Assembly (NCBI GenBank): GCA_002394725.1
Contig: DGUQ01000126.1
Location: 15,403 to 24,921 of the forward strand
DNA: 9,519 nucleotides
Source of the DNA: Ruminococcaceae bacterium UBA4306
GTDB taxonomy: Bacteria > Bacillota > Clostridia > Oscillospirales > Acutalibacteraceae
Direction: 5' to 3'
The position numbers and the translations under genes were made by a program. Positions 1 to 6,339 of this stretch are shown one piece after another. The notes under the pieces were generated by a model that was given only the letters and a program-made list of their open reading frames with translations, was not told the DNA's origin and did no database searches. Each line of letters starts with the position of its first letter. Position 1 is the stretch's first letter.

Positions 1-141
1 AAAACCTTTATCATCTATTGCGCTAAATTCCGCATAGCTTTGTTGAGCTCCTTGACAGGCGCCAGCCTGCCTGCGTCACTCGCCTCGCTCTGCGAAATTT
101 ATCACTAATATCTGATTAAATCTTTTTATCAAGGATTAGTA
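1..141 (+). repeat. MITE-like dispersed repeat, copy 1 (left end beyond the window)
   Basis: This stretch matches the reverse complement of 7929-8085. From about 16 to 103 the two copies align almost without gaps at roughly 85% identity by eye, sharing blocks such as CTCCTTGACAGGCG, GCCTCG and CGAAATTT. The outer parts are more diverged. The right end reads GGATTAGTA (133-141) followed by TAA, matching a degraded form of the terminal GGAATATTAGTA of copy 2. The left end begins AAAAC, which aligns about 14 bases inside the copy 2 terminus, so the left inverted repeat lies outside the window. The core GACAGGC..GCCTG can still form a short hairpin. It lies about 70 bp beyond the amylase terminator. 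No coding function is claimed. Confidence 0.8.
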
Positions 142-208
142 TAAGAACGACAACCTTGATTTGCACTGCAAGTATATAACGGGAGAGAAGCTTCCTCCCT
201 TACATCAC

Positions 209-239
209 AAAAATGCGCCCGACCAAGACGGTCGGGCGC
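209..239 (-). terminator. Rho-independent terminator of the amylase operon
   Basis: A perfect 10-bp GC-rich stem (GCGCCCGACC at 215-224 with GGTCGGGCGC at 230-239) has a 5-nt loop. On the minus strand it is followed by A and then TTTTT (213-209). It starts about 38 bp after the amylase stop codon. The plus-strand side also has T-rich sequence (GTTTTACGCGTTTTTA), so it might work weakly in both directions. Confidence 0.9.
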
Positions 240-276
240 TGTTTTACGCGTTTTTATTTGAAGAGATGCTTATCGA

Positions 277-1869
277 TCACTTCTTTTCCTTCAGGACAAC
301 GGACGTTCTCGCAGGAACCGAGAGCGTGGTGCCGGAGAGCTTCGGGGTCTCTTCGGATGGCTTTTCTGCGGTATCCGCGATGACCCAGCCTCTCAGCTCA
401 GGCTTCTCGATCGCGTCGATCTTGAGCTCCTTCGCCTCCTTGCCGCCGTTATGGATGACCAGCACACGGCTTTCACCGTTCTTGATCACCATACCGGTGC
501 AGTTGGGATCGTCAAAGTCCACGACGGTCTCGATACTGCCGCGCGCGATATCGGGATTCTGCAGGCGGATCTTGATCAATCTGCGGTAGGTGTTCAGCAG
601 GCTGTGATCCTGCTTTAACTGCTGTTCCACGCCGCCGAGCTCGTTCTTCTGCACCGCGGGAGAGCCCTGGAATTTGATATCGGGCAGATTATCGTTGTCC
701 CAGATCATCGCGGTACGGTAGTTGGCGTCACCGTTGGAGGAAGGCGCCTCGATACCGATCTCCTCGCCGTAATAGGTGAAGGTGTTGCCGGGCGCGAGCA
801 TATACAGCGCCGCCGCCATCTTGTAATCCTCTTCGTCGAGCATATTGTACAGGCGCAGCATATCGTGGTTGGTCAGGAAGTTGGCGTTGATCGCCTTTTC
901 ATTATGCTTCTTGATATTATCGTCGAACTTTTTGAGCTTGGTCGCCATATCCGCCACCATACCGTGTGACGCGACGATGAACTCACCGCCGTTTCCGGCA
1001 AACTTGAAGTTGAACTGGCTGTCGATGCCGCTGTCGTACATCTCATAGATGTCGCCGGACTCAGACCAGTTCTCGCCGACCATGTAAACGTCTGGGTTGT
1101 AGCCCTGTGCCATTTGGTAGAACCACTTCATGAACTCGACGCCGTCGGTATCCTTGTCTTTGAAGTGCTTGATCGCGTCAAGGCGGAAGCCGTCAACACC
1201 CTTGTCGAGCCAGAATTTCGTAACCTTATCAAAGTAATCACGGGTACCCTGATAGCTCAGGTTCCAGTCGGGCATGGTTGTATCGAACTGTCCCTCATAA
1301 AAATAGTCGGAACCCATCACAGGACGATTGTAGGTGCTGTCCTGTGTCTTGGATACATTATAATAGCGCGCGTAGCCGTCCTCTTTGCCCTCGCGCAGCT
1401 CCTCACACGCCTTCTGGAAGAATTCATGATCGTTGCCGCTGTGGTTGAGGACGAGGTCGATGATGACCTTGACGCCGCGTTTATGGCACTCGGCGATCAG
1501 CTTATCAAAATCCTCGAGCGTGCCGAAATCGGGATCGATATTGAAGTAGTCACGCACATTGTACTTATGATACGACTGCGAGGGCATCATCGGCGACAGC
1601 CAGATACCGTCCGCGCCGAGGTCGTCGCCGCCGTTGGGATCGCCGTCGTTGATGTAATCGAGCTTGGAGAGCACACCGGGAAGATCCCCGATCTGATCGT
1701 TGTTTGAATCGCAGAAGGAGCCGATCCATACCTGATAATAATCGCGGTATTTATCGGTCGACGCCTCCGCCTTGTTATTGGCGACAGGATCGCCGCCCTT
1801 GCCGCCGCATGCCGCGAGCAAGGAGGTGATCAGGCATACCGCCAAAAGAAGGGATAATACTCTTTTCAT
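277..1869 (-). CDS. Alpha-amylase family (GH13) lipoprotein
   Basis: 530-residue glycoside hydrolase family 13 protein, predicted to cut alpha-1,4 linkages in starch or maltodextrins on the outer face of the membrane. Residues 1-20 are a lipoprotein signal ending LLAAC, with Cys21 as the lipidation site. The four GH13 signature regions are intact: DLVLNH (138-143), GFRLDAIKH (227-235, nucleophile Asp231), GENW (265-268, acid/base Glu266) and FLTNHD (331-336, stabiliser Asp336). The GSF-x-DSNxDxIGDLPG segment near 50-65 is typical of alpha-amylase/oligo-1,6-glucosidase-like members. The last ~90 residues fit the C-terminal beta domain; no starch-binding module is visible. AGAGG lies 6 nt before the ATG. 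It is the last gene after malE-malF-malG, with two hairpins in the 168-bp gap before it and no convincing promoter of its own. Exact product specificity (endo-amylase or neopullulanase-like) cannot be told from sequence alone. Confidence 0.93.
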   Translation of the reverse strand: MKRVLSLLLAVCLITSLLAACGGKGGDPVANNKAEASTDKYRDYYQVWIGSFCDSNNDQIGDLPGVLSKLDYINDGDPNGGDDLGADGIWLSPMMPSQSYHKYNVRDYFNIDPDFGTLEDFDKLIAECHKRGVKVIIDLVLNHSGNDHEFFQKACEELREGKEDGYARYYNVSKTQDSTYNRPVMGSDYFYEGQFDTTMPDWNLSYQGTRDYFDKVTKFWLDKGVDGFRLDAIKHFKDKDTDGVEFMKWFYQMAQGYNPDVYMVGENWSESGDIYEMYDSGIDSQFNFKFAGNGGEFIVASHGMVADMATKLKKFDDNIKKHNEKAINANFLTNHDMLRLYNMLDEEDYKMAAALYMLAPGNTFTYYGEEIGIEAPSSNGDANYRTAMIWDNDNLPDIKFQGSPAVQKNELGGVEQQLKQDHSLLNTYRRLIKIRLQNPDIARGSIETVVDFDDPNCTGMVIKNGESRVLVIHNGGKEAKELKIDAIEKPELRGWVIADTAEKPSEETPKLSGTTLSVPARTSVVLKEKK

Positions 1870-1946
1870 ATAATACCTCTGTTAAATCTGTTTATAGGAA
1901 CAACCTGCGGTCGTCTGTCGCTGTGCGGATGATTCGGGATAAAGAC

Positions 1947-1975
1947 AGAGGGGGTTCATCACGCGGAACACCTCT
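1947..1975 (-). other. Intercistronic stem-loop before the amylase gene
   Basis: AGAGG and GTTC (1947-1951, 1954-1957) pair with GAAC and CCTCT (1966-1969, 1971-1975). This makes a 9-bp stem with a 2x1 internal loop and an 8-nt apical loop. It lies in the malG-amylase gap, downstream (in transcription) of the hairpin at 1994-2021. There is no T-tract, so an mRNA processing or stability role is more likely than termination. Confidence 0.45.
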
Positions 1976-1993
1976 GATTGCAACACTATCACA

Positions 1994-2021
1994 AAAGGGC
2001 GGAGTGAGAACCCCGCCCTTT
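1994..2021 (-). terminator. Terminator-like hairpin between malG and the amylase gene
   Basis: A perfect 9-bp stem (AAAGGGCGG 1994-2002 with CCGCCCTTT 2013-2021) has a 10-nt loop and starts 17 bp after the malG stop. On the minus strand the 3' arm ends CCCTTT and is followed by T, then GTG, so the U-tract is short and partly inside the stem. This fits a leaky terminator or attenuator that lets some transcription continue into the amylase gene, which has no obvious promoter of its own. Confidence 0.6.
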
Positions 2022-2037
2022 GCAATATCAAAATTGA

Positions 2038-2895
2038 TTAGCCCTTTACGCCGCCGGCGGTAACGCCCTCTACATAATATCTCTGCATGATAAGGAAGAG
2101 AATTGTGATCGGGACAGCAACTACGACGGAACCGGCGAGGAACATCTTGAACTGGGTAAGCGACTTACCGGCAGCCAGCATGTTCTGCAGACCGATCGCG
2201 ACTGTGTAATTATCGATCGCGGAGCCCATGATGATCTTTGCCAAAATGAAGTCCGTCCAAGGACCGATAAAGGATGTCAGTACGGTATAGACGATGATCG
2301 GCTTCGACATCGGAAGAATGATCTTCCAGAAGATCTGGTTCCTGGTCGCGCCGTCGATGGTCGCAGCCTCGTCGAGCGCTCTCGGGATCGTATCAAAGAA
2401 GCCTTTACTGATCTGATAGCCTAAGCCAGCGCCTGCCGAGTAGCAGATAACCAGCGCTACCAGCGTCTGGGTCAGACCCATAGCCTTTAACAGGTAATAG
2501 ATAGCGATCATGGTCATGAAGCCGGGGAACATGCCCAGGATCATACCGATGTTGATCATCGGCTTTCTTGCCTTAAATCTCAGACGGCTGAAGGAATAGG
2601 AAACCATCAGTACAGCCAGTGTGGAGATAATGCAGCTGAAGATCGCTACGATAAAGGTGTTCAGGAACCATCTGGGGAAGTTGGTGCCGCCGCCGGTTAC
2701 CGTGAACAGATCGATGTAGTTCTGGAATGAATAGGACTTGGGGATCAGGTAGTCAACCTGCGCCAGACCCTCAGCTCTGAAGGAATGGAGAACCAGATAA
2801 ACCAGCGGAGAGATCCAAATAAGTCCGAGACCGCCGAGAAGGACATAGACAAAGATATTGGAGATAACTCTGCGAATTTTATAACTCTTAATCAT
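2038..2895 (-). CDS. malG: Maltodextrin ABC transporter permease, MalG type
   Basis: 285-residue integral membrane subunit of a carbohydrate-uptake ABC importer (CUT1 family), pairing with MalF to form the channel. About six hydrophobic spans are visible (near 13-37, 76-100, 112-137, 142-166, 194-218, 251-270). The cytoplasmic EAA loop that docks the ATPase reads DEAATIDGA (175-183) and continues to KIILP (191-195). The length matches MalG proteins, and the C-terminal end GVTAGGVKG is the typical MalG-like tail. The start is fixed by a strong GAGGAGG 7 nt upstream, inside the end of malF, and by the 4-nt ATGA overlap with the malF stop. That arrangement implies translational coupling and about 1:1 MalF:MalG. 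The sugar specificity (maltodextrin) is inferred from the adjacent amylase. Confidence 0.93.
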   Translation of the reverse strand: MIKSYKIRRVISNIFVYVLLGGLGLIWISPLVYLVLHSFRAEGLAQVDYLIPKSYSFQNYIDLFTVTGGGTNFPRWFLNTFIVAIFSCIISTLAVLMVSYSFSRLRFKARKPMINIGMILGMFPGFMTMIAIYYLLKAMGLTQTLVALVICYSAGAGLGYQISKGFFDTIPRALDEAATIDGATRNQIFWKIILPMSKPIIVYTVLTSFIGPWTDFILAKIIMGSAIDNYTVAIGLQNMLAAGKSLTQFKMFLAGSVVVAVPITILFLIMQRYYVEGVTAGGVKG

Positions 2896-4391
2896 GAGAA
2901 TTCCTCCTCGTTCTTAGCTGACTTCGTCAGGTTGAAGGTGAGCAAGGAAATCGTAGCGCAGACGATAAATACCAGAATACCGATCGCGGCAGCCAGGTTA
3001 TAGTCGTGCTCATTCATTGTCAGCTTAAACAACCATGTGACAAGCAAGTCGGTGTGACCCGCTTTGTACAAGTCATTAGAATTCTGCAGATTTGACGTCA
3101 ACAGGTAGATAACGTTGAAGTTATTGATGTTGCCGACAAAGCTGGTGATGAGGTAAGGAGTGGTAACGAACAGCATGTAGGGCAGCGTGATGCTGAAGAA
3201 GGACTTCACAGGGCCCGCGCCGTCGATGGTCGCACTCTCATATAAGTCAGCCGGGATATTCATCAGAATACCGGATGTGATCAGGATGGTGTAGGGGATA
3301 CCTACCCAGCAGTTAACAACGATAACCGTGATACGGGCTACCATCGGATCGCCGCCGAGGAAGTCGATATGCTGCGGAATGAGGTGCAGCACATCGCACA
3401 ACAGCGTGTTGATCGCACCGTCGTTAACATTCAGCATCTGGCTCATGAGCAGCAGGGATACGAACTGGGGAACCGCAACGGTAACAACGAACAGGGTTCT
3501 CCACAGCGCCTTGAGCTTGATGCCCTTCTTGTTGATCATCAGGGCTACGACCATACCTAAGATGTAGTTGAGTACGGTAGCGAATACAGCCCAGATCAAG
3601 GTCCATTCGGTCAGCTCGACGAAGGTAGCGCCCATGGATGCCTTACCGGTCGTCTCAAAGACCTGTTTAAATGTATCAAATCCGACCCACGTGAACAGAT
3701 GTGCCAGCTCATTATGATCGCTGTCGAAGTTGGTGAACGCGATCAGGATCATGAAGATCAGCGGCAGGATGGTGAAGACAGAGATCGTCAGCGTCGGGAA
3801 CGCGAGCAGCGTTACATGGAACTTGCTGTCGAGGAACTGCTTCATCTCCTCGATAAAGCCGATCGGCTTTTTGCCTTCGGCAACCGTCTGCTGTGCTTTG
3901 TAAGCGGACTTGGTGTTAGCGATGTAAACGCAGAAGAAAATAACGGTGATGATGATGGTCATAACGCCGTAGAGGAGGATCAGCATGGAGTTATCCGGAA
4001 TGATGTCTCTTACACGGTGACCGTTCTCATCGACGGGACTGACAGTACCCAGAGTCGGGAACTTTGCGAGGTAGAACGCGCCAAAGAATACCATGAACAG
4101 GATGTACGCTACCTCAACGAGCAGGAACAGGAATCCCTTGACGATCTGTCCCTTTGAAGCGTTACCTACACCCATGATGAGGTAGGAACATTTGGTCGCC
4201 CAATCGCCCTTTGCAAATCTCGAGAAATAACCGGCAAAGCCTTTGCCGATACCGACGAAGATGTTCTTAAAGAAGTTTCCGATCGCAAGGAAGATCTTCT
4301 TCAAATTGCCGGGTAAAGCCTTGAAGAACTTTACGAAATTATAACCGAATTTCTGGAAGGGATTGAGCTGTACATAATCAATATATTTCAT
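2892..4391 (-). CDS. malF: Maltodextrin ABC transporter permease, MalF type with N-terminal extension
   Basis: 499-residue partner permease. The core permease (about 197-490) has six spans and an EAA loop, YESATIDGAG (384-393), running to ITLP (401-404). Ahead of it are a ~65-residue basic, amphipathic N-terminus rich in Phe, Lys and Gly, a GVGNASKGQIVKG segment (74-86), and two extra spans (about 84-108 and 135-158) separated by a ~25-residue polar loop. This layout resembles MalF-type permeases of Gram-positive bacteria, which are longer than most CUT1 permeases. The ATG at 4391 has only a modest Shine-Dalgarno (GGGAAG, about 8 nt away). The gene follows malE after a hairpin-rich 159-bp gap and overlaps malG by 4 nt. 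No ATPase gene is present in the operon, as with Gram-positive CUT1 systems that share an MsmK/MsmX-type ATPase. Confidence 0.92.
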   Translation of the reverse strand: MKYIDYVQLNPFQKFGYNFVKFFKALPGNLKKIFLAIGNFFKNIFVGIGKGFAGYFSRFAKGDWATKCSYLIMGVGNASKGQIVKGFLFLLVEVAYILFMVFFGAFYLAKFPTLGTVSPVDENGHRVRDIIPDNSMLILLYGVMTIIITVIFFCVYIANTKSAYKAQQTVAEGKKPIGFIEEMKQFLDSKFHVTLLAFPTLTISVFTILPLIFMILIAFTNFDSDHNELAHLFTWVGFDTFKQVFETTGKASMGATFVELTEWTLIWAVFATVLNYILGMVVALMINKKGIKLKALWRTLFVVTVAVPQFVSLLLMSQMLNVNDGAINTLLCDVLHLIPQHIDFLGGDPMVARITVIVVNCWVGIPYTILITSGILMNIPADLYESATIDGAGPVKSFFSITLPYMLFVTTPYLITSFVGNINNFNVIYLLTSNLQNSNDLYKAGHTDLLVTWLFKLTMNEHDYNLAAAIGILVFIVCATISLLTFNLTKSAKNEEEFS

Positions 4392-4417
4392 CAGTTCACT
4401 TCCCAGTTAAGTAATGA

Positions 4418-4534
4418 TACCGCGCAGCGGTAGTTATGATCGCTTTAAGCGATCTTTCAGTCAGGCGACAGAGCGCCGCCTGACTGTCAGAAATCTTATA
4501 TTAGGATAACATATCCGACACCGCTGCTGCGGTG
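4418..4534 (-). other. Tandem stem-loop array in the malE-malF gap
   Basis: Five hairpins fill the gap. In transcription order they are: CACCGC/GCGGTG (4519-4534, 4-nt loop); GGATA/TATCC (4504-4516, 3-nt loop); CAGTCAGGCG/CGCCTGACTG (4458-4486, 10 bp, 9-nt loop); GATCGCT/AGCGATC (4438-4454, 3-nt loop); and TACCGC/GCGGTA (4418-4432, 3-nt loop). None is followed by a T-tract, so they are unlikely to be full terminators. By position they resemble the REP palindromes in the E. coli malE-malF gap, which protect malE mRNA from 3' decay. A similar role, giving more binding protein than permease, is inferred here. Confidence 0.7.
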
Positions 4535-4550
4535 CATCGATCAATAACGA

Positions 4551-5819
4551 TTATTCGTCCTTGATGTTGGTGATGGTCTTCTTGAATTCGGTAGTGATGC
4601 CGTCTCTGGTGATGTCCTTGGTCTTTACGAGGTAGTTACCGAGGGTACCCATCGGGGACCAGAAGGTATCAGCGATGTTGACCTGGGGCAGAGCGTACTT
4701 CGCCTGCTCGAGGCAAGCCATGGAACCGAGGTTAGCCTTAACGGTATCGGACTCAACAGCAACCTTGTTGGAGGGGCTCCAAGAGAGCTTCTCCGCGCGT
4801 TCCAGCTGGCACTTCTCGCCTGCGAGGTAGTTAGCCAGAGCGTGAGCGGAATACGGGAACTTGGACAGAGCGTTAACACCGATGAGCTTGTAACCGCTCA
4901 TGGAGATGATCTGAGTGTCGGTGCCCTTGATGTTGATGGTGGGCAGCTTAGCAGCGCCGTAATCGTCGCCGAGCTTCTCCTTAACGGTAGCAGCGTTCCA
5001 GGAACCGTCGATACCTGCCGCTACGGATCTGGGATTCTGCGCCATACCGGAACCGGTCTTATCAACGTTATCGGACTGGAAGATGTCGCTGTACTCATGG
5101 AACAGGTTTGCGAATGCCTCGAGAGAATCAACAACCTTCTCTTCGTCATAGTTGTTGAACTGCTGTACGCCTGTGTCGCTCAGACCCTGGATCTCAAGGC
5201 CGCCGGTGAACATGAACATGCAGGAATAGAAACCGTTACCGGCATCCATGTTGAACTTTCTGCCGGCCTTCTTGCAAGCTGCGAGAACGCCCTCGAGAGT
5301 CTTGGCGTCTTCATCGGTTACAACGCTCTTATCATATACGAGATAGTAACCGTTCTCACCGGTCTCGGGGTAAGCCAGCAGCTCGCCCTTCATGGTAGCG
5401 GCTTCGATGGAGGACTCGGAATCGCGCTCTTTGATCTCGGTAACAAAATCAGAGGGAACAGGATCGAGAACCTTGGACTTATCCAGACGGTTCATCTGGT
5501 CGCAGGCAAAGCTGAATACGTCGCCGGCAACTTCCGGGTCATTCAGGATCTGAGCAGCTACGTCGCCCTCTTCCTGAGGCTTGACTTCGATGGTGATGTT
5601 CTTGTCGGAATGCTCAGACTTGAAGTTTTCGCACAGAGTCTGGGTCAGCTGAACAGCGGCTTCGGGAGCCCATACGAGCAGCTTGATGTCATTTTCGCCG
5701 TGGAAAATGTCACCCGATGCGGCGCTCTTCTGATCATTGGTGGTTTTGTTGCCGCCGCAGGCAGCCAGTACGGATGCGAGCATCATAACTGCCAGCAACA
5801 GCGCAATAATCTTTTTCAT
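4551..5819 (-). CDS. malE: Maltodextrin-binding lipoprotein, MalE type
   Basis: 422-residue extracellular solute-binding protein (family 1) that would capture maltose or maltodextrins and deliver them to MalF/MalG. Residues 1-20 form a lipoprotein signal (MKKIIALLLAVMML..) with a consensus lipobox VLAAC and Cys21 as anchor. The mature part begins with the usual beta strand (IKLLVWAPE, 45-53). It has the hinge-region YPETGENGYYLVYDKSVV (150-167), a GYKLIGVNALSKFP segment (309-322) followed by an AxxLANYLAGE helix, and a C-terminal WSPMGTLGNY (387-396) like that of maltose-binding proteins. A start 22 codons upstream is possible in frame, but the ATG at 5819 gives a standard signal peptide and has AAGAAGG upstream (about 9 nt). 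First gene of the operon; promoter at 5904-5932. Cyclodextrin or other alpha-glucan binding cannot be excluded. Confidence 0.92.
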   Translation of the reverse strand: MKKIIALLLAVMMLASVLAACGGNKTTNDQKSAASGDIFHGENDIKLLVWAPEAAVQLTQTLCENFKSEHSDKNITIEVKPQEEGDVAAQILNDPEVAGDVFSFACDQMNRLDKSKVLDPVPSDFVTEIKERDSESSIEAATMKGELLAYPETGENGYYLVYDKSVVTDEDAKTLEGVLAACKKAGRKFNMDAGNGFYSCMFMFTGGLEIQGLSDTGVQQFNNYDEEKVVDSLEAFANLFHEYSDIFQSDNVDKTGSGMAQNPRSVAAGIDGSWNAATVKEKLGDDYGAAKLPTINIKGTDTQIISMSGYKLIGVNALSKFPYSAHALANYLAGEKCQLERAEKLSWSPSNKVAVESDTVKANLGSMACLEQAKYALPQVNIADTFWSPMGTLGNYLVKTKDITRDGITTEFKKTITNIKDE

Positions 5820-5839
5820 GATTGTTTTCCTTCTTTCTT

Positions 5840-5858
5840 TCCAAAAATATTTTTTGGA
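5840..5858 (-). promoter_or_regulatory. A/T-rich hairpin in the malE leader, next to the ribosome binding site
   Basis: TCCAAAAA and TTTTTGGA form an 8-bp perfect inverted repeat with a 3-nt loop. It lies in the ~75-nt 5' leader of malE and ends about 6 nt before the AAGAAGG ribosome binding site. Its closeness to the 5' side of the RBS suggests an effect on mRNA stability or translation. It lacks the GC stem of a terminator. Confidence 0.4.
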
Positions 5859-5903
5859 TAGGCGCACCGAGAATCCGGACCGACGCACCTAATCACTGTA
5901 TAA

Positions 5904-5932
5904 ATTTTACCATTATCCGTAGGCAATTTCAA
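5904..5932 (-). promoter_or_regulatory. Sigma-A promoter of the malE-malF-malG-amylase operon
   Basis: On the minus strand this reads TTGAAA (5932-5927), a 17-bp spacer, then TAAAAT (5909-5904). A TG one base before the -10 gives an extended -10 element (TGGTAAAAT). The predicted start is about 75-80 nt before the malE ATG. No clear palindromic operator overlaps the hexamers. Confidence 0.75.
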
Positions 5933-6225
5933 CTCCTTTTGTACTTTTTATCTAAAATATTAATTATGGATTTGATTTTTGTCTGTTTTGACTATTGAAA
6001 AATCAATTATTGTTTGCTTTATACAAATTATATGATTTGTTTTTGTTAATTATTACAGTTTCACTTTTGTGCAACATGTCAGTGAACTCTTGCCGCAATA
6101 CCGTTCACCATTGTCAACCAATGTCTTTATTTTTCTGTTCCGGAATTAAATTTGCTCCGTGCCGAAGTTTTAAGATTTTTTCGTATAATTTTACTAAATC
6201 GGCTTTTTTCTTCGGAAAAGACACA
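5933..6225. other. A/T-rich divergent intergenic region between the malE and murE promoters
   Basis: This ~290-bp stretch between the two promoters carries no credible gene. An 88-codon TTG-initiated frame runs through it on the plus strand but has no ribosome binding site and continues into the murE promoter. Visible structure: a weak hairpin ACAAAT/ATTTGT followed by TTTTTG (6023-6045), a cluster of short dyads (6067-6123, listed separately), and a UUCG-tetraloop hairpin TTTTTTC/GAAAAGA (6204-6221) directly before the murE -35. A poor plus-strand promoter-like pair, TTGAAA (5995) and TTTATA (6018) with 17-bp spacing, is also present. No transcript is claimed. Confidence 0.5.
6067..6123. promoter_or_regulatory. 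Candidate operator cluster of short dyads
   Basis: Within 57 bp are TTGTGCAA (6067-6074), TTGCCGCAA (6090-6098, a perfect dyad with one central base) and TTGTCAA (6111-6117, likewise perfect). Their starts are 23 and 21 bp apart. GTGAAC (6082-6087) and GTTCAC (6103-6108) bracket the middle one as a perfect 6-bp inverted repeat. CATTG/CAATG (6109-6123) forms another. The cluster lies ~135 bp upstream of the malE -35 and ~105 bp upstream of the murE -35. The regulator, if any, is unknown. Confidence 0.3.
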
Positions 6226-6255
6226 TTGACATCCGCCCTGTTTTCTATGTATAAT
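6226..6255 (+). promoter_or_regulatory. Strong sigma-A promoter of the murE-type gene
   Basis: TTGACA (6226-6231), an 18-bp spacer and TATAAT (6250-6255): both hexamers are perfect consensus. The predicted start near 6262 leaves a ~78-nt leader before the ATG at 6340. Confidence 0.9.
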
Positions 6256-6279
6256 ATATAGGTATTGAAGTATTACTAT

Positions 6280-6338
6280 GGAACGGAGACACCGTTTTGG
6301 CACAAACCGACTTCCGTTCAAAAGATCCCGGAGGTTCC
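6280..6338 (+). promoter_or_regulatory. Structured murE leader with alternative pairings
   Basis: GAACGGA (6281-6287) pairs perfectly with TCCGTTC (6313-6319), enclosing a small GTTT/AAAC hairpin (6294-6307). The same 5' arm, GGAAC (6280-6284), can instead pair with GTTCC (6334-6338), just after and overlapping the GGAGG ribosome binding site (6330-6334). The two pairings exclude each other. No known riboswitch class was recognised, and chance complementarity is possible. Confidence 0.3.
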
Positions 6339-6339
6339 T

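Noticed and set aside
1..141. CRISPR repeat or integration attachment site as explanation for the repeat pair
   Set aside because: There are only two copies 8 kb apart in inverted orientation, with no spacers, integrase or tRNA nearby. Terminal inverted repeats fit a mobile element better.
1114..1707. 197-codon plus-strand open frame opposite the amylase gene
   Set aside because: It overlaps the GH13 catalytic core on the other strand and shows no recognisable domain or start signals.
4842..5861. 339-codon plus-strand open frame opposite malE
   Set aside because: It is antisense to a complete MalE-type protein with a lipobox, ribosome binding site and promoter. It has no family resemblance and is explained by codon bias of the real gene.
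5820..5888. 22-codon upstream extension of malE
   Set aside because: It would place a basic leader before a complete lipoprotein signal. It also uses the mRNA leader, including the 5840-5858 hairpin and the ribosome binding site, as coding sequence.
5995..6261. 88-codon plus-strand frame in the malE-murE intergenic region
   Set aside because: It starts at TTG without a Shine-Dalgarno, is A/T-rich with no recognisable protein features, and contains the consensus murE promoter.
6265..6339. 25-codon upstream extension of murE from a TTG
   Set aside because: The TTG lies at or just after the predicted transcription start with no room for a ribosome binding site. GGAGG sits 5 nt before the ATG at 6340.
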